From: Rhodamnia argentea
Lineage: Eukaryota; Streptophyta; Magnoliopsida; Myrtales; Myrtaceae
Direction of reading: 5' to 3'
DNA length: 64,000 nucleotides
NCBI RefSeq assembly: GCF_020921035.1
Contig: NC_063150.1
Span: forward strand, 30,985,826-31,049,825
Part shown: positions 1-11,935 of the stretch, piece after piece
How the letters are laid out: each line of letters opens with the position of its first letter
How positions within the stretch are numbered: position 1 is the stretch's first letter
The notes under the pieces: generated by a model
Seen by the model: the letters and a program-made list of their open reading frames with translations, nothing else
Told to the model about the DNA's origin: nothing
Database searches by the model: none
Program-made: the position numbers and the translations under genes

Positions 1-938
1 GCAAACTGCATAAGTAGGCGAGCTCTTCAGTATAGAGAGAGGGAGAGAGAGAGAGATTTCTGATCTTGGAAAGGTCGCGAATTCATACAAGAGGAAATCC
101 AGGTGAACAGCCTGATCTGCGGACTGTAAAAAGGAAGTGGTATTCCTGGTCCATAGAGAGATTGAATCAGGGGATCTGGAGATGTGCTTATCTGTATGCA
201 AAATGCTTATTTATGGAGGATGGTCATATCGCCAGAAGTCGGGATATGTCTTGTAGGCTTGCAATAATAAGCCTAAAACTAATATGATTCAGAATAGATA
301 GTCTCAATTCTCGCAACCCAAAACTACAAAAGAAAAAGACAAATGAGATTGTTCGGTATTCCGATACAACAAACTGGCATATACTAGGGATGCCTCGAAG
401 GTTCACTGATTATAAGAGTCCTAAAACTCATGTCTCATTGGCCAATAGGAGAAATATGCCGCATATTTAAATGACAAAATCTTAATTTGATACTTATTCA
501 TAAATTTCCACTGTGATATCAAGAGTTGGAATAGAAAGAGACCAAATTGAAACTGCAAAGCAGAGTTCAATAACTCATTTCACATGATACAGTCGCTACA
601 GCATATGTGGAATTAAAGAGCTCATAGCTGGAAAGAACACAAGTGTGGCAGATCAATGAAATGATAAATCAGCATCTGATACATACAGCCTGACAAATTC
701 CATCAATTTCCTTTGACTGTAACATCAAATATCAGAGAGAAAGAGACAAAGAATTGAAACTACAAGGCACAATCAAATTTATGGTACAATTCCTCAACTG
801 TCAAGCTGCAATTGCTGTTTACTTCTGATGTAGCATTTGTACGTTATCTTGTCAAAGAGTAATACAGCAATACCCTGCAAAAATGGGCGGATGCTGCACG
901 CTTGATTCTTGCTTTAAATGTTCTACAGTGCCAATATT
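1..938. other. 3' flank of the methyltransferase gene; no gene seen
   Basis: No reading frame here resembles a known protein. A short purine-rich GA microsatellite lies at about 32-56. The part next to 938 must contain the 3' UTR of the minus-strand methyltransferase, but I cannot place its polyadenylation site. Confidence 0.5.
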
Positions 939-2658
939 CTACTCCTTAAACCTTTTGAACTCAAACCAAATCTCATAGTGGTTAAAGAGCAAGCTGTCAT
1001 GTGCATGCTTCCCAACATACTCAAGACCTAAACTTGTGAGTCTCCTTGTACACTCCTCACCTCCCAATCGTGAGCAGAATTTTATGTTGTGTGAGACAAA
1101 GATGCGTCCTTCACGAGGTTTCAACTTGCCCACCAATCTCTCCAGTCCAACCCATACAAGCTTATCAGGCATGTGCAGGAACACAGCACTAGCATATATC
1201 AGATCGTACGTACTTCCAGAACCAAACTTGGTGAAGTCCATATCCTCACCCCGCACAATCAAAGGGCGTTTATGCAACAAACCACGTGAGGGCAGCTCGT
1301 ATCTGAATGCAGCCATTAAAGAAAGCTCATCCCTCTCTAGGCAGTGAAAGTGGTCAGGATCTAAGTAAGTAATGAAATGCAAGCCAACTCGGAGTGTCCC
1401 ACAACCAATCTCAAGAACACGCGAGTCAGGTTTAAGGTGCACAGCATCCGCGAGAAATTCAAACACATCTCGACCCCCTGCCCAAGGCTCACCATAATAG
1501 CTATGATGCTCTTCAACAAGAAGCTCCCCAGGACAAGGAAGGGCAGTATGGTTGCTTGAATCTGGCTCTTCGTAATGAGATATGCCCTTGAATCTGGAAA
1601 CAGGAAGACAATGTTCATATCTTTGAAAGCTTGATGTTTAAATTACAAATAAAAGAAAATGTATGGTAACTTATCCACCACGTGCAATAGATTACTTGGT
1701 GAAAAATGCATAATTACACTACAATGGTACGTGTGACATACTCTGCGAAGATTACAAAGCTATGCATAAGAGAGCAATCTACTTCAAAGTTTCAGATAAA
1801 AACTCATCTAATCTTTCATCGAGTTAAGTAATGCTAACAAGAACACAACGATCTAATACATCAATCTCTGTCCGGATACAAGATCAAGGAAGAATATATA
1901 TAGTAGAAAGTCAATTCTAGTGCCAAAGCATAAAGAAATAGCAACCAACTGCGACAGAATATAAGCTGCCGACTCAGTTCTACAAATCTCAGCAAAAGGC
2001 GGTACACACTCAGGCTGCAAATTCAAGACAGGAAATTATGGCACGACCCGAGATTACATCTGCAGTTGCAAAATAATCACCACGAGAGACATAAAATCCG
2101 ACATGACACTCACTACGCACCACTATTCAAACTTCAAGTGACATACCCGTGTGATAAAAATATCAACTATGGATCGTATTTTTTAAGACTTAAGTCACTC
2201 TAGCTATGAGATGGTAGCACAGAACATGAACTGCCACTCGCATTCACACGAGCAATCATTTAGCACACTGCAACAGCATTACACAAAACTAAAAGCACGA
2301 TGAAAGCATTTCATTCGCACATAATAACAGAGAAAAGAAGCAATTACTGGTTAAGATCTTCGAGCTGTTGAGCTCTGGTGCGAGGGTTGATCCCCTTGCG
2401 GAGCACGTTGTCCTGCATATGCAACCCGTTAGCTCGGATCTGACCCTTCACCCACTCTATATCCGCCTCCGTCGGCCTGATCCCGCCCCTAGCTCCGCCG
2501 CCAACGGGCACGGCGGAGCCGGAGGAGGCGGCGGGGAAGGGGCCGGGGCAAGAGCAGGAGGAGAGAGAGAAGAAGAGGAAGAAGAGGAAAATGGCAGCTC
2601 CGAGGACCGAGAGCACGAGGACAGGGACTGTGATGACTATGCCTCTCTGGGAAGGCAT
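939..2658 (-). CDS. Membrane-anchored SAM-dependent methyltransferase (two exons)
   Basis: Two exons on the minus strand: 2658-2348 and 1593-939, 966 nt including the stop, 321 aa. The donor CCA|GTAATT and acceptor TTTCCAG|ATT join in phase and split a Gln codon at residue 104. Residues about 8-32 are a strongly hydrophobic helix ending in a Ser/Cys-rich stretch, which suggests an N-terminal signal anchor. A Gly/Ala-rich linker follows. The methyltransferase fold covers about 140-320, with motif I (VLEIGCGTLRVG) at 163-174, typical of class I Rossmann methyltransferases. The substrate cannot be read from sequence. Exon 1 is much more GC-rich than exon 2. I chose the ATG at 2658 because it opens directly into the hydrophobic anchor. 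The family is confident, a specific orthologue is not. Confidence 0.8.
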
Positions 2659-3890
2659 GGCTTCGAGCTCGATGTGCCGGTTTGGGAGATTTTTCTAGGG
2701 ATTTCGTTGCTTCGCGATCCGATTTGGGGTTCTTGATTATGCGTGTCGGATTGGAATTGGGTGGGATTTGGTGGGCCGTCGAGGAGTGGGATTGAATCGA
2801 ATCGAAGTGGCGAAGAACCGCCTCGTTCGTGTTTTTGGGGGGGACAAACGTTGTTTGGTCTTTCCTTATTTTCGAACGGAAAATACGTTTTCTCTGGAGT
2901 CGTGAGTGAAATTTTGAGATTAAATTCGTTTCTGGTATTTTCAGTTTAACCATTCAATAATATTTTACTTTTCAAATTGATCCTTTGGCTAGAATGACTG
3001 CATGCATGGGTATGCTGACATGATCATCCAACGCAATGTTAACATTCCGTGTCACCGGTGACAACTTTCAAAAGTAAGGCAATTATTTTTCTTAAAAAAA
3101 AAAAATCCATTCGACGACGCAAATAGAGAAAAAAAATTCATTCGACGGTAGTTGAATTCTCACTAGGCTCGACTATCAACATCGATTCACGCATGAAACG
3201 ACAAAACAAAAAAGTCCAAATCTTTCGATCTTCACCTTAAATTTGGGATGAAAAACCCATGGATCCAAACAAAGTCAGGGTACTCGCCATATTAGATAGC
3301 GCCAATGACTCTCATCATCAGATTTGAAAGCAAGGGAAATGTTCCCTCCATGCGTGACTGATTTCAAACAAAATTAGTCGCATCTCTCCCAAAACTTACT
3401 CTCAGTCTTCCCTCTTTTTATATTTCTTTCGAATTTACATATATATATGTATATGTACATATATTTCATCTTAGCGAATCGGCATTGATATAATATTTAT
3501 GTTAATCTTAAAATGCATTTGTTTCTCGAGAAACTTAAAATTTTGAAAAATATTTTTTTAAAAATTTATTGGTTAATCGTTTAGAAAAATTAGCTCATCA
3601 TCAACAACACAGTATACCTAATAATTTTTGTGAATAATAAAAATATTTTTTATTCATTCTATTTTTATAAGCGATTAATTTAGGAAAATTAATTTTCAAT
3701 TCTTAAGTTGAAATATTTGATGATAGGATAAATTCAACCGAAAAAAGAATAGGACTCAATTGAAAAGAAAAAAAAGTTTGGTGCCGACGTTAAGTAATTT
3801 CGAAAAAGTTGATCGCCGAAAAGAGAAAATAAAAAAACATTGGAAATACTGAAATAGGCGGTCCGGTCTGATAATCTTTCCGAACGTAGG
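2659..3890. promoter_or_regulatory. Divergent intergenic region between methyltransferase and RH42
   Basis: The two genes are transcribed away from each other, so this AT-rich stretch holds both promoters. The first 300 bases upstream of the methyltransferase ATG are GC-richer and probably include its 5' UTR. A decayed fold-back MITE occupies about 3513-3712. No TATA box can be assigned with confidence. Confidence 0.45.
3513..3712. repeat. Decayed fold-back MITE, family member 1
   Basis: The left arm (atttgtttctcgagaaac... then ttgaaaaatatttt) resembles the better copies at 27292 and 37495, and the right arm contains the inverted motif ttttataagcgatta. Both ends are degraded, so the limits are approximate. 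Confidence 0.4.
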
Positions 3891-5522
3891 GATTCTTTCT
3901 CCAATCTCGTTCGACTCTCTTCTTCAGTTTCGTGCCCTCTTTCCCTCCTCGCGACTGAACCAGAGCACCAGCACCCGGAGATTGATTTGGCTCTCGCTCG
4001 CTCGCGCTCTGTGCTTTCGGCTTTTCATGCGTAAGCTCGTGAGTCTTCGATCCTCGAACTGTTCATCTCTCGATTTTGTGCGCGCTCTGCTATTGTCGTT
4101 AGCTTTTACGGATGCGATCCGTGGTGTGCGAGGTCCGTCTGCTTAGGGCGCGCCAACCTCCGCGAATCTCGCTCGATCGAGCGGAATCTATATAATGAGG
4201 CTCCGGGAGCGTCTGATGAGAACTTGATTGGCGGGCGTGATTAAGTTTGAGCTGCGGGTTACGGTTTCGAAAGGCCTACGATGTGGTTGTGTGGCTGAAT
4301 CGCTTGTTTCGTCGTTGTGTCTGATTCTGCGGTTTGCTGCAATTAGACGGTGTTTTCGTCTCGTCTAGCAGTTTAGTGGCTCGCTGTTTCATCTGGTTGT
4401 CATTTCTGGGTGGCATCTCAGGCACAGCCCTAGTTTTATCCCAGGCACTAGGCGATGGGTTTACCCCGGGAGGTTAAATTTTATGGATAGGGAGGACAAG
4501 CCTACAAGTGAAAGATTGCTTGTCAGACCCAAGAGAATGAGGGGAAACCATGGCATTTCACTCAATTCCTCTTTTGAAGGCTATCCTCAACTCCATACTA
4601 TTATCTTCCTGTTTTTCTATGCTCTACTATTCGTTAACTCTTTGGTAGAGCTTCTCTATCTGCTCCGTGGCACTTAGTTTAGGGCTTGAAGTGAAAATCT
4701 TGTAAATCTAATAGTGTGAAATCGTGGGTTTTAAATTTGACTAGAGCTTCAGTTTTCCACATCGTAAAAGTTACATGTGCTCAATCTGAGGTGTGCATTG
4801 CTTTGACTGTTGGATGTGTCTGATTTTAGGGTTTACTTGAATCGCCTGTATCAATTGATTATTGCCTCTCATCTTAGGGTTTATTCGAACCATTTCAAAT
4901 TCCAATAATCTTGAGAATGAAGAAAGCCCATTTCTCTTTTTTGTTTGCATTTTTCCTTTGAATGTCAGTATTTTAATCTTCCCAATTTTCCTCTCTTCAT
5001 TAGCCCTCAGGTGCAATATCTTTATTTTCTCAATGATATTCAGGTTAAGGCTTGAATCTTGTAGCTGCTCACAATAATTTTGTGAGAAAGTGTTCACTTG
5101 AAATTTTTAAGGCTTGGGGTTTTCCCCTCCTAGAAATCTAGTGCATTTTACATTATGGTGCTCCAGTCAAACATCATTGCTCTCTGGTCGATGGTGTAGT
5201 TCAGCTTGGTACTTTGTTCAAATTTTAACATACATATTTTTAACCTGAGTTCAGCTTCATATTTCGCATGTTACCACCAGTACACGAGCCCCTTACACAA
5301 TTTGATGTATGGACAATGCACCTTTTATGTGCTCTCCGATTGAATAGCAATTATCAAGTTTGGTTGGTGTTGTACTTCCTTTCTCAAGAGCTAGTAACTA
5401 ATGACATCAGTGTGGTCAATCTTGAACTTCTAATTGTTGTCTATGACTCTTTTGGTGTTTTCAAACAACTAAATCTGGTCATGGTTACAATGTCTTATGA
5501 TTCATTTTTGCAGGGATAAGTG
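3891..5522 (+). other. 5' leader of RH42 with a probable 5'-UTR intron
   Basis: A GC-rich, CT-rich segment at about 3900-4030 looks like the start of a plant 5' UTR. A clear acceptor, TTTTTGCAG|GGATAAG, lies just before the start codon at 5512-5513. A long T-rich stretch precedes it, so an intron of roughly 1.4 kb in the leader is likely. The donor is uncertain; GCGTAAGC at about 4031 is one candidate. Short open frames inside (for example 4483-4677) are read as intronic noise. Confidence 0.5.
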
Positions 5523-8500
5523 ATGGAGGATGTAAAACATAAATCTAGGAAGGATGATTCAGACAGGAAGGAGGCAGAATCAAAGAAAGCTCATCGAGAT
5601 CATGATCATGATCGGGAAAGAGACAGGGAGAGGAATGGGGAGAGACATCGAGACAAGGAGAGGGAAAAGAAAGAGCGCGACAGTCGTCGTTTTGAAAGGG
5701 AGAAGAGTAGTGATTCTGATGAGAGGCACGAGAGAGAAAGCGAGCGAGAGAAGGATAAGTATAGAGAAAGGGAAAAGGATAGAGTAAGAAGTCGTGACCG
5801 TGAGAAGGAGAAATCTAGAGAAAAGAAGAGGGATAGGGAAAGGGATAGAGAAAGAGAGGATAGAGAGAAGGAGAAGGAGAAGGAGAAGGAGAAGAGAGAG
5901 AGAGCAAGGGAGAAGGAGAGGGAGAGGGAGAGAGAAAAGGAGAAGAGGGAACGCGAGAGGAAAGATAGGGAGAGAAGTAGAGAAAGAGAGAAGAGGGAAC
6001 GCGATAGGGAGAAGGAGAGGGCGAAGGAGAAGGAGAAGGAGAAGGAGAAGGAGAAGGAGAGAGAGAAGGAGAGGGAGATGGAGAGGGAGAGGGAGAGGGA
6101 GAGAAGGATACGAGAAAGGGAAAAGATTCGGGAAGTTGATAGTGATTATAGTGAAAATGATTCCCTGGAGCACGACAAGAAGCGTCGAAGGAGAGATGAT
6201 GATGAAAATTCTGAAGAAAGAGATCGTGAAAAGGGTAGGAGCAGGGGAAGTAAGCGCCGTGATAACAATGAAGATAGCCCAAGGAGGAGGACTGATGAGG
6301 ATGATTCAGAGAAGAAAGACGATAAGTCCACTCAAGAAGAAGAATTAGAGGATGAACAAAAGAAATTGGATGAGGAGATGGAAAAGAGGAGGAGAAGAGT
6401 TCAAGAGTGGCAGGAGCTGAGGAGAAAGAAGGAAGAGATGGAAAGGGAAAAGCGCGGTGAAGTGAATGTGGAAGAAGAAAAGTCTGGGAAGGCCTGGACT
6501 CTTGAAGGAGAATCTGATGATGAGGAGGCTGCTCCCACGGTGAAACCAGATATGGATGTGGACGAAGATAAACTTACTGATAATGAAGCTGGGGATGCTA
6601 TGGTGGTGGATTCTGAGAATGGAGAAACTGCTCCAGCTTTAGAAGAAAGGGAAAATGGTGCTGGTGGAGATGAGGAAATCGATCCATTGGATGCCTTCAT
6701 GAATGATTTGGTGTTGCCTGAAGTGGAGAAGCTGAATAATGGAGTGTCTACTTCAACTGCTGCTGACGATAATGCAGACATGAAGAGAAGAGATAAGGAA
6801 AATAATATGAGTAATGGAAAACAGGCAAGGAATGGTCTAAGTAAGTCTATGGGAAGAATTATCCAGGGGGAGGATTCTGAGTCTGACTTTGGAGATCTTG
6901 AGAATGAAGGAGGTCCTTCAGAAGATGAAGATGATGACGAGTTCATGAAAAGGGTCAAGAAGACAAAAGTTGAAAAACTGTCCATAGTTGACCATTCTAA
7001 GATTGATTATAAACCATTTCGCAAGAACTTCTACATTGAAGTAAAGGAGATTTCTAGGATGAGTGCTGAAGAGGTAGCTGTGTCCAGAAAACAGCTGGAA
7101 TTGAAGCTTCATGGAAAAGATGTGCCAAGGCCAGTTAAAACATGGCACCAGACAGGACTTACTAGTAAAATTCTGGAGACTATAAAAAAGCTTAATTATG
7201 AGAAGCCAATGCCAATTCAAGCTCAGGCTCTCCCTGTAATCATGAGCGGTCGAGACTGCATAGGTGTTGCAAAAACTGGTTCAGGCAAAACCCTTGCATT
7301 TGTGCTGCCAATGTTGAGGCACATCAAGGACCAGCCACCAGTTGTAGCCGGAGATGGGCCGATCGGTCTGGTTATGGCACCTACAAGAGAGCTTGTCCAG
7401 CAGATACACAGTGATATAAAGAAGTTCGCCAAAGGAATTGGTGTCAGATGTGTGCCTGTTTATGGAGGTTCTGGTGTTGCCCAGCAAATTAGTGAGTTAA
7501 AGCGCGGTACTGAGATTGTTGTCTGTACCCCAGGTAGGATGATTGACATTCTTTGCACTAGTGGGGGGAAGATAACAAATCTGCGTAGGGTCACATACTT
7601 GGTCATGGATGAAGCAGATAGAATGTTTGACATGGGTTTTGAACCTCAGATCACAAGAATTGTCCAAAATATCCGTCCAGACCGTCAAACTGTTCTGTTT
7701 TCTGCCACTTTTCCTCGTCAGGTTGAGATTCTGGCCCGTAGAGTCTTGAACAAACCTGTAGAAATTCAGGTTGGTGGCAGGAGTGTTGTGAACAAAGACA
7801 TAACCCAGTTAATCGAGGTGAGACCGGAAAGTGAAAGGTTCCTTAGACTGTTAGAATTGCTTGGCGAATGGTATGATAAGGGGAAGATCTTAATATTTGT
7901 TCATACCCAGGCGAAATGCGATGATTTGTTTAGAGATATGCTAAGACATGGGTATCCGTGTCTTTCACTTCATGGGGCCAAAGATCAAACAGACAGGGAG
8001 TCTACGATACATGATTTTAAGAGCAATGTATGCAATTTACTGATTGCTACTAGCATTGCTGCCAGGGGACTCGATGTGAAGGAGCTTGAACTGGTTATTA
8101 ATTTTGATGTTCCTAATCATTACGAAGATTATGTCCACCGAGTTGGTCGGACAGGTCGAGCTGGTCGTAAAGGCTGTGCTATAACATTCATATCAGAGGA
8201 TGAGGCTAGATATGCGCCAGATCTTGTCAAGGCCTTGGAACTTTCTGAACAAGTAGTTCCTGATGATCTAAAAGCCCTTGCTGATGCTTTCATGGCTAAA
8301 GTGAATCAGGGGCTTGAGCAAGCTCACGGGACTGGTTATGGAGGAAGTGGTTTTAAGTTCAATGAAGAGGAGGATGAAGTTAGGCGAGCAGCCAAAAAGG
8401 CACAGGCCAAAGAATATGGCTTTGATGAAGACAAGTCTGATTCGGATGATGATGATGATGGGGTCCGGAAGGCAGGTGGCGACATCTCACAGCAGGCTGC

Positions 8501-9059
8501 CCTTCAATTAGCTGCCCTTGCTGCGGCTTCCAGAGCCAGCACAGCTTCAAATGTGACTCCTAGCACAGTCGGTCAGATACCAAATGCACTTCCTGCTGCC
8601 CTTCCCAGTATTCTTGGCTCCACAACTTCTGCAGTTCTACCTGGGACTCTGCCCGTTTTGCCCACTGACGGGGCTGCCCGTGCAGCAGCTATAGCAGCTG
8701 CCATCAATCTACAGCATAATTTGGCGAAGATTCAAGCTGATGCCATGCCCGAGCACTATGAGGCTGAGTTGGAGATAAATGATTTTCCTCAGAATGCTCG
8801 GTGGAAAGTCACCCACAAGGAAACCTTGGGCCCTATTTCGGAATGGACTGGTGCAGCCATTACCACCAGGGGTCAGTATTTCCCTCCTGGCAAAATACCA
8901 GCTCATGGTGAGCGGAAGCTCTACTTGTTCATTGAAGGTCCTACCGAACAATCTGTCAAGAGAGCTAAAGCAGAATTGAAACGTGTTTTGGAGGACGTCA
9001 CAAATGCAGCACTATCACTTCCTGGTGGAGCCCAACCAGGCAGATATTCAGTTATTTAA
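5523..9059 (+). CDS. RH42: DEAD-box ATP-dependent RNA helicase, PRP5/DDX46 type (RH42)
   Basis: A single uninterrupted coding exon of 1178 aa. Residues 1-230 are an extreme Arg/Glu/Asp/Lys repeat region of the RS/RED kind seen in spliceosomal helicases; 230-480 is acidic and charged. The helicase core holds all motifs: Walker A AKTGSGKT at 583-590, PTREL, TPGR, DEAD at 696-699, SAT at 727-729, ARGLDV, and HRVGRTGR at 872-879. The C-terminal part has an Ala/Leu-rich stretch and a conserved tail typical of PRP5/DDX46. The family remodels U2 snRNP during prespliceosome assembly in the nucleus. The Arabidopsis counterpart is RH42/RCF1, linked to cold-responsive splicing, and is of nearly the same length. 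The ATG at 5523 directly follows a 5'-UTR splice acceptor and is the first ATG in frame. No damage is visible. Confidence 0.95.
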   Translation: MEDVKHKSRKDDSDRKEAESKKAHRDHDHDRERDRERNGERHRDKEREKKERDSRRFEREKSSDSDERHERESEREKDKYREREKDRVRSRDREKEKSREKKRDRERDREREDREKEKEKEKEKRERAREKEREREREKEKRERERKDRERSREREKRERDREKERAKEKEKEKEKEKEREKEREMERERERERRIREREKIREVDSDYSENDSLEHDKKRRRRDDDENSEERDREKGRSRGSKRRDNNEDSPRRRTDEDDSEKKDDKSTQEEELEDEQKKLDEEMEKRRRRVQEWQELRRKKEEMEREKRGEVNVEEEKSGKAWTLEGESDDEEAAPTVKPDMDVDEDKLTDNEAGDAMVVDSENGETAPALEERENGAGGDEEIDPLDAFMNDLVLPEVEKLNNGVSTSTAADDNADMKRRDKENNMSNGKQARNGLSKSMGRIIQGEDSESDFGDLENEGGPSEDEDDDEFMKRVKKTKVEKLSIVDHSKIDYKPFRKNFYIEVKEISRMSAEEVAVSRKQLELKLHGKDVPRPVKTWHQTGLTSKILETIKKLNYEKPMPIQAQALPVIMSGRDCIGVAKTGSGKTLAFVLPMLRHIKDQPPVVAGDGPIGLVMAPTRELVQQIHSDIKKFAKGIGVRCVPVYGGSGVAQQISELKRGTEIVVCTPGRMIDILCTSGGKITNLRRVTYLVMDEADRMFDMGFEPQITRIVQNIRPDRQTVLFSATFPRQVEILARRVLNKPVEIQVGGRSVVNKDITQLIEVRPESERFLRLLELLGEWYDKGKILIFVHTQAKCDDLFRDMLRHGYPCLSLHGAKDQTDRESTIHDFKSNVCNLLIATSIAARGLDVKELELVINFDVPNHYEDYVHRVGRTGRAGRKGCAITFISEDEARYAPDLVKALELSEQVVPDDLKALADAFMAKVNQGLEQAHGTGYGGSGFKFNEEEDEVRRAAKKAQAKEYGFDEDKSDSDDDDDGVRKAGGDISQQAALQLAALAAASRASTASNVTPSTVGQIPNALPAALPSILGSTTSAVLPGTLPVLPTDGAARAAAIAAAINLQHNLAKIQADAMPEHYEAELEINDFPQNARWKVTHKETLGPISEWTGAAITTRGQYFPPGKIPAHGERKLYLFIEGPTEQSVKRAKAELKRVLEDVTNAALSLPGGAQPGRYSVI
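5560..6130 (+). repeat. Long polypurine (GA-rich) tract within RH42
   Basis: For nearly 600 bases the coding strand is almost entirely purine, made of gag/aag/gat/agg codons for the Arg-Glu-Lys-Asp repeat domain. The bias creates large but meaningless antisense frames rich in Leu/Ser/Pro. Mirror-like polypurine runs such as those at 5870-5940 and 6005-6100 could form unusual DNA structures. Confidence 0.8.
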
Positions 9060-11240
9060 GTGTAAGGATACAATAGACAGCTATGTCTTAATGTGTTTTT
9101 GGCTATTTTAATTTACAATGATATAAAGCTCCTTTGGAAGAAGAGACAGGAAAATGACCTGGTTTTCTGGAACATTATGTCTCCCATTTCTATTTAGTTG
9201 AATTTCTTCTTTGGCTTATGAGTTGTACTTAGGGGATCTTGTGATTCTTTTCCCCTTTTGATTCCCTTTTTGTTTGTTTATCTTGCGGAGCATGGGATGT
9301 AAGTCTGTGATGGCGTGTGCCAGTCCCTGCCAAGCGCAATTCCTGTTGGGATTGAGAGATTGATTAGTTCCATGGTGCGACTTCTTTTTCAACACTTATT
9401 TGATTGAAAGCATTTAGAGCTTGTAGCAATCTAACTTTTGTCGTTGTATGTGTTATTGTTCCCCCATACTTTGATTTATCATTACTCGGTCATTCTTTTG
9501 CAGATTTGAGGACACTGGTTGCCTGCTCAGAGGTGTTGTGCATCTTAAATTATGAAGATATGAATGTGCATGCCAGCCACTCTACCGGTACCAGTGAGGA
9601 GAATGGGCATTTGCATGTTACTTGTTTGAGGGTTGTGCTTCTTGAATGAGTAGGGGCGTTTCTCTGTAACCATCGGTTGATACTTCTTTTGAAGGAAAAG
9701 ATCTGTCAGTTCTGTGCCCGGATATGGGCCCCTCTCCTTTTTATGGTGCAGGTACGCTGGAGGTGACTAAGAAGGATTCTTCTGCTAGTGTGTCGCCAGT
9801 TCTCACTGTGTACCAGCATCATGATTTTACCCAGCCTTCTTTGCTCTTTTGAGCTGGAGGAGATTACGACTGTACAGACGTTGCCCAATGTATCATTCTC
9901 CTTTTTGACGTCTACTGTTGTATCATTAGAATAGTAGCATACTTAAGCTGAGATCGAGCAATAGCAAGATATATTGTGAACCACAGTTGCATATCCTTGT
10001 CATTAAGTTCTTTTGCTGATTTGTTTATCGTGCTTTGAATTGAGAGGTCTGACCATAGAAGATGAAAATAGTACCCCGTGCGATGATTTGATAATCTGTA
10101 CAAGATATCATCACAGCCTTTAGTTAGTGTAGTTGCCAACTTTCCAGGAGAAGGAATGAAAAAGATGTTATTCAATGCGGGTTGTGCTACAGATGGCTGG
10201 CCCAGCCGGTTGGCCCTGTAATTATAGCGGCTGGAGCCTAAGATGTTGCTTTTCTTGTGCTGGGGAGGACAGGGCCCTGAGAAACTTTCGAGCTTGGATG
10301 ATTCACCATCAGTGACTACTCCCACCGTGCCTAAAAGTCATTTCTTTTCTTGGCTATGCTATGCTAGGCTTGCTAGCATCATTGTTTGAATTTCTTTTTT
10401 CTTCTGTCCATCATCATTCTAGTATTGTTCCGATTCTTTCTTTCCCCGCTATTCGGGATAAGGCGGTATTCGCAAGTGATGAGCTAGAGCAGAGCCACAT
10501 AATTCGGGCCGACCAGACCTTTATTTAAAGACATAATTGGGACTTGGTCCTCAGAGTGATGATGCTCCGGGAATCATTCATTGATGATTTAGTAGCTATT
10601 ATCGCAATGGGCAAGAGGGTCATTGCCATGTTTATTGGTTGGGCATTAGCCAATACCGCGCTCAGCATAAAAGAGAGAACTTTCAAGATATGTGGGTCTT
10701 CGCACGTCCAGCTTGGTCTCCTTTTGCTCTCGCTCAACACGTTCAGTTTAGCTTATTTTATGGTCATACGCTGACAATGATTTAGCTATTTTAATACGAA
10801 GAAATAGATCTTGGCCTTGGATTTTTTTCGCCCAACTCCTGTTGAAATTCCTCATCTTACCTCCTGTCTTTTTGATGAAGTTCGTCTCTGAAGAAAGAAA
10901 ATGAAACGAAGATGCCAGAAAATTGGACAGTCTCTTCTTGAAAAGCCTTCGTGAACTCATTCAAAGGAGCAGAGCAATTCAGGAGGCGAGTTTCATTTTC
11001 TCCCACTTGAAAAAGCAGGCTTTCCAGCCTCATTCAGCTATGCCAACAAACAGTCCAAGTCAATTTTCAAGATGCACAATTTCTTAATTGTGGAACCTAC
11101 ATATTCCGTGTATCTAAATTGTTAATCGGTGTTGCTATTGGATATGTAAAGTCCGACGGACCGGCGTCGGTCTACCCTAGTCGTAAGGGCCTTCAGGGCT
11201 GAAGGGTACTATACCATCTAGCGATCTCTGACTTTGGTTA
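9060..11240. other. RH42 3' UTR and intergenic DNA; no gene recognised
   Basis: The 3' UTR of RH42 probably covers a few hundred bases after 9059. Beyond that I see no recognisable protein. A 137-codon minus-strand frame at 9912-10325 is the longest open stretch, but it has no domain I know and no clear splice context. Confidence 0.5.
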
Positions 11241-11935
11241 CAAAGGATGAGTCTTGTAGTGGTTGAGAAAATTGCCAAAAAAAGCCTAAATCTATTGTAA
11301 TTTTGTCAATTTAGTTCATTCATTGACCGAAAATTGCTAACATGGATGTTGGCCGTCCTATGTGAAACGGCCAAAGACGAAATGAATAATTTTTTTTTAT
11401 CTTTTTTTCGAATTTAATTAATTAATTTTATATTATTTTTCTTTTCGTTCTTTCACACACTATGGCCGGCGAGGGCCGCTAGAGCTCACCCGCCACTAGG
11501 CTAGGTCGCGGCCCTCGTCCTTGCCCAAACAAGGTGGCCTCACCCATACCTTCTCTAGGCACAACCGTGAGCAAAGGTGGCCATGGCCTCGCCGGCGAGG
11601 CCACCTTTGTCCACAGGTGGCGAGGTTGCTTTTGCCCGGATCCGGGCGAGGTGGGCAAGGGTTGCGGCGCTCACCTAGTGGTTGGCGAGCTCCAACGACC
11701 ATCGCCGACCGCACTGGGTGAAGGAAGAAGGGAGGAAAAGACAAAAAAAGAAAAGAAAAAAGGAAAAAGAAAAGGAAAAGATAAAGAAAATAGTAAGAAA
11801 AAAAAATCGACGTCTGTGAATGTCCGTGCCGATCGTGTCACGCATGCAAATAAAAAAAAGTTTAGGACTCAATTGGCAAAAAAAAAAAAAGAAAGTAATT
11901 TTCCCGGTTTCGATCTGATAATGTTCTTGTAACAA
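11241..11935. mobile_element. GC-rich Mutator-like non-autonomous element (probable)
   Basis: AT-rich ends containing the sub-terminal motif gccaatt-agtcctaaa in opposite orientations (near 11290-11320 on plus, near 11862-11882 on minus) flank a very GC-rich core at 11460-11720 full of ggcgagg-type units. This build resembles the better-delimited element at 42164-43198. No target duplication was found, so the limits and class are tentative. Confidence 0.4.

Noticed and set aside
2368..2953. Plus frame and second minus frame over the start of the methyltransferase
   Set aside because: They are other-frame shadows of GC-rich exon 1 and its 5' UTR.
5520..5522. GTG at 5520 as the start of RH42
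   Set aside because: The ATG at 5523 is adjacent and in frame, and nuclear plant genes seldom start at GTG.
5580..6331. Long antisense frames rich in Leu, Ser and Pro
   Set aside because: They are the reverse of the GA-rich codons of the RH42 repeat domain and exist only because purine-rich DNA has few antisense stops.
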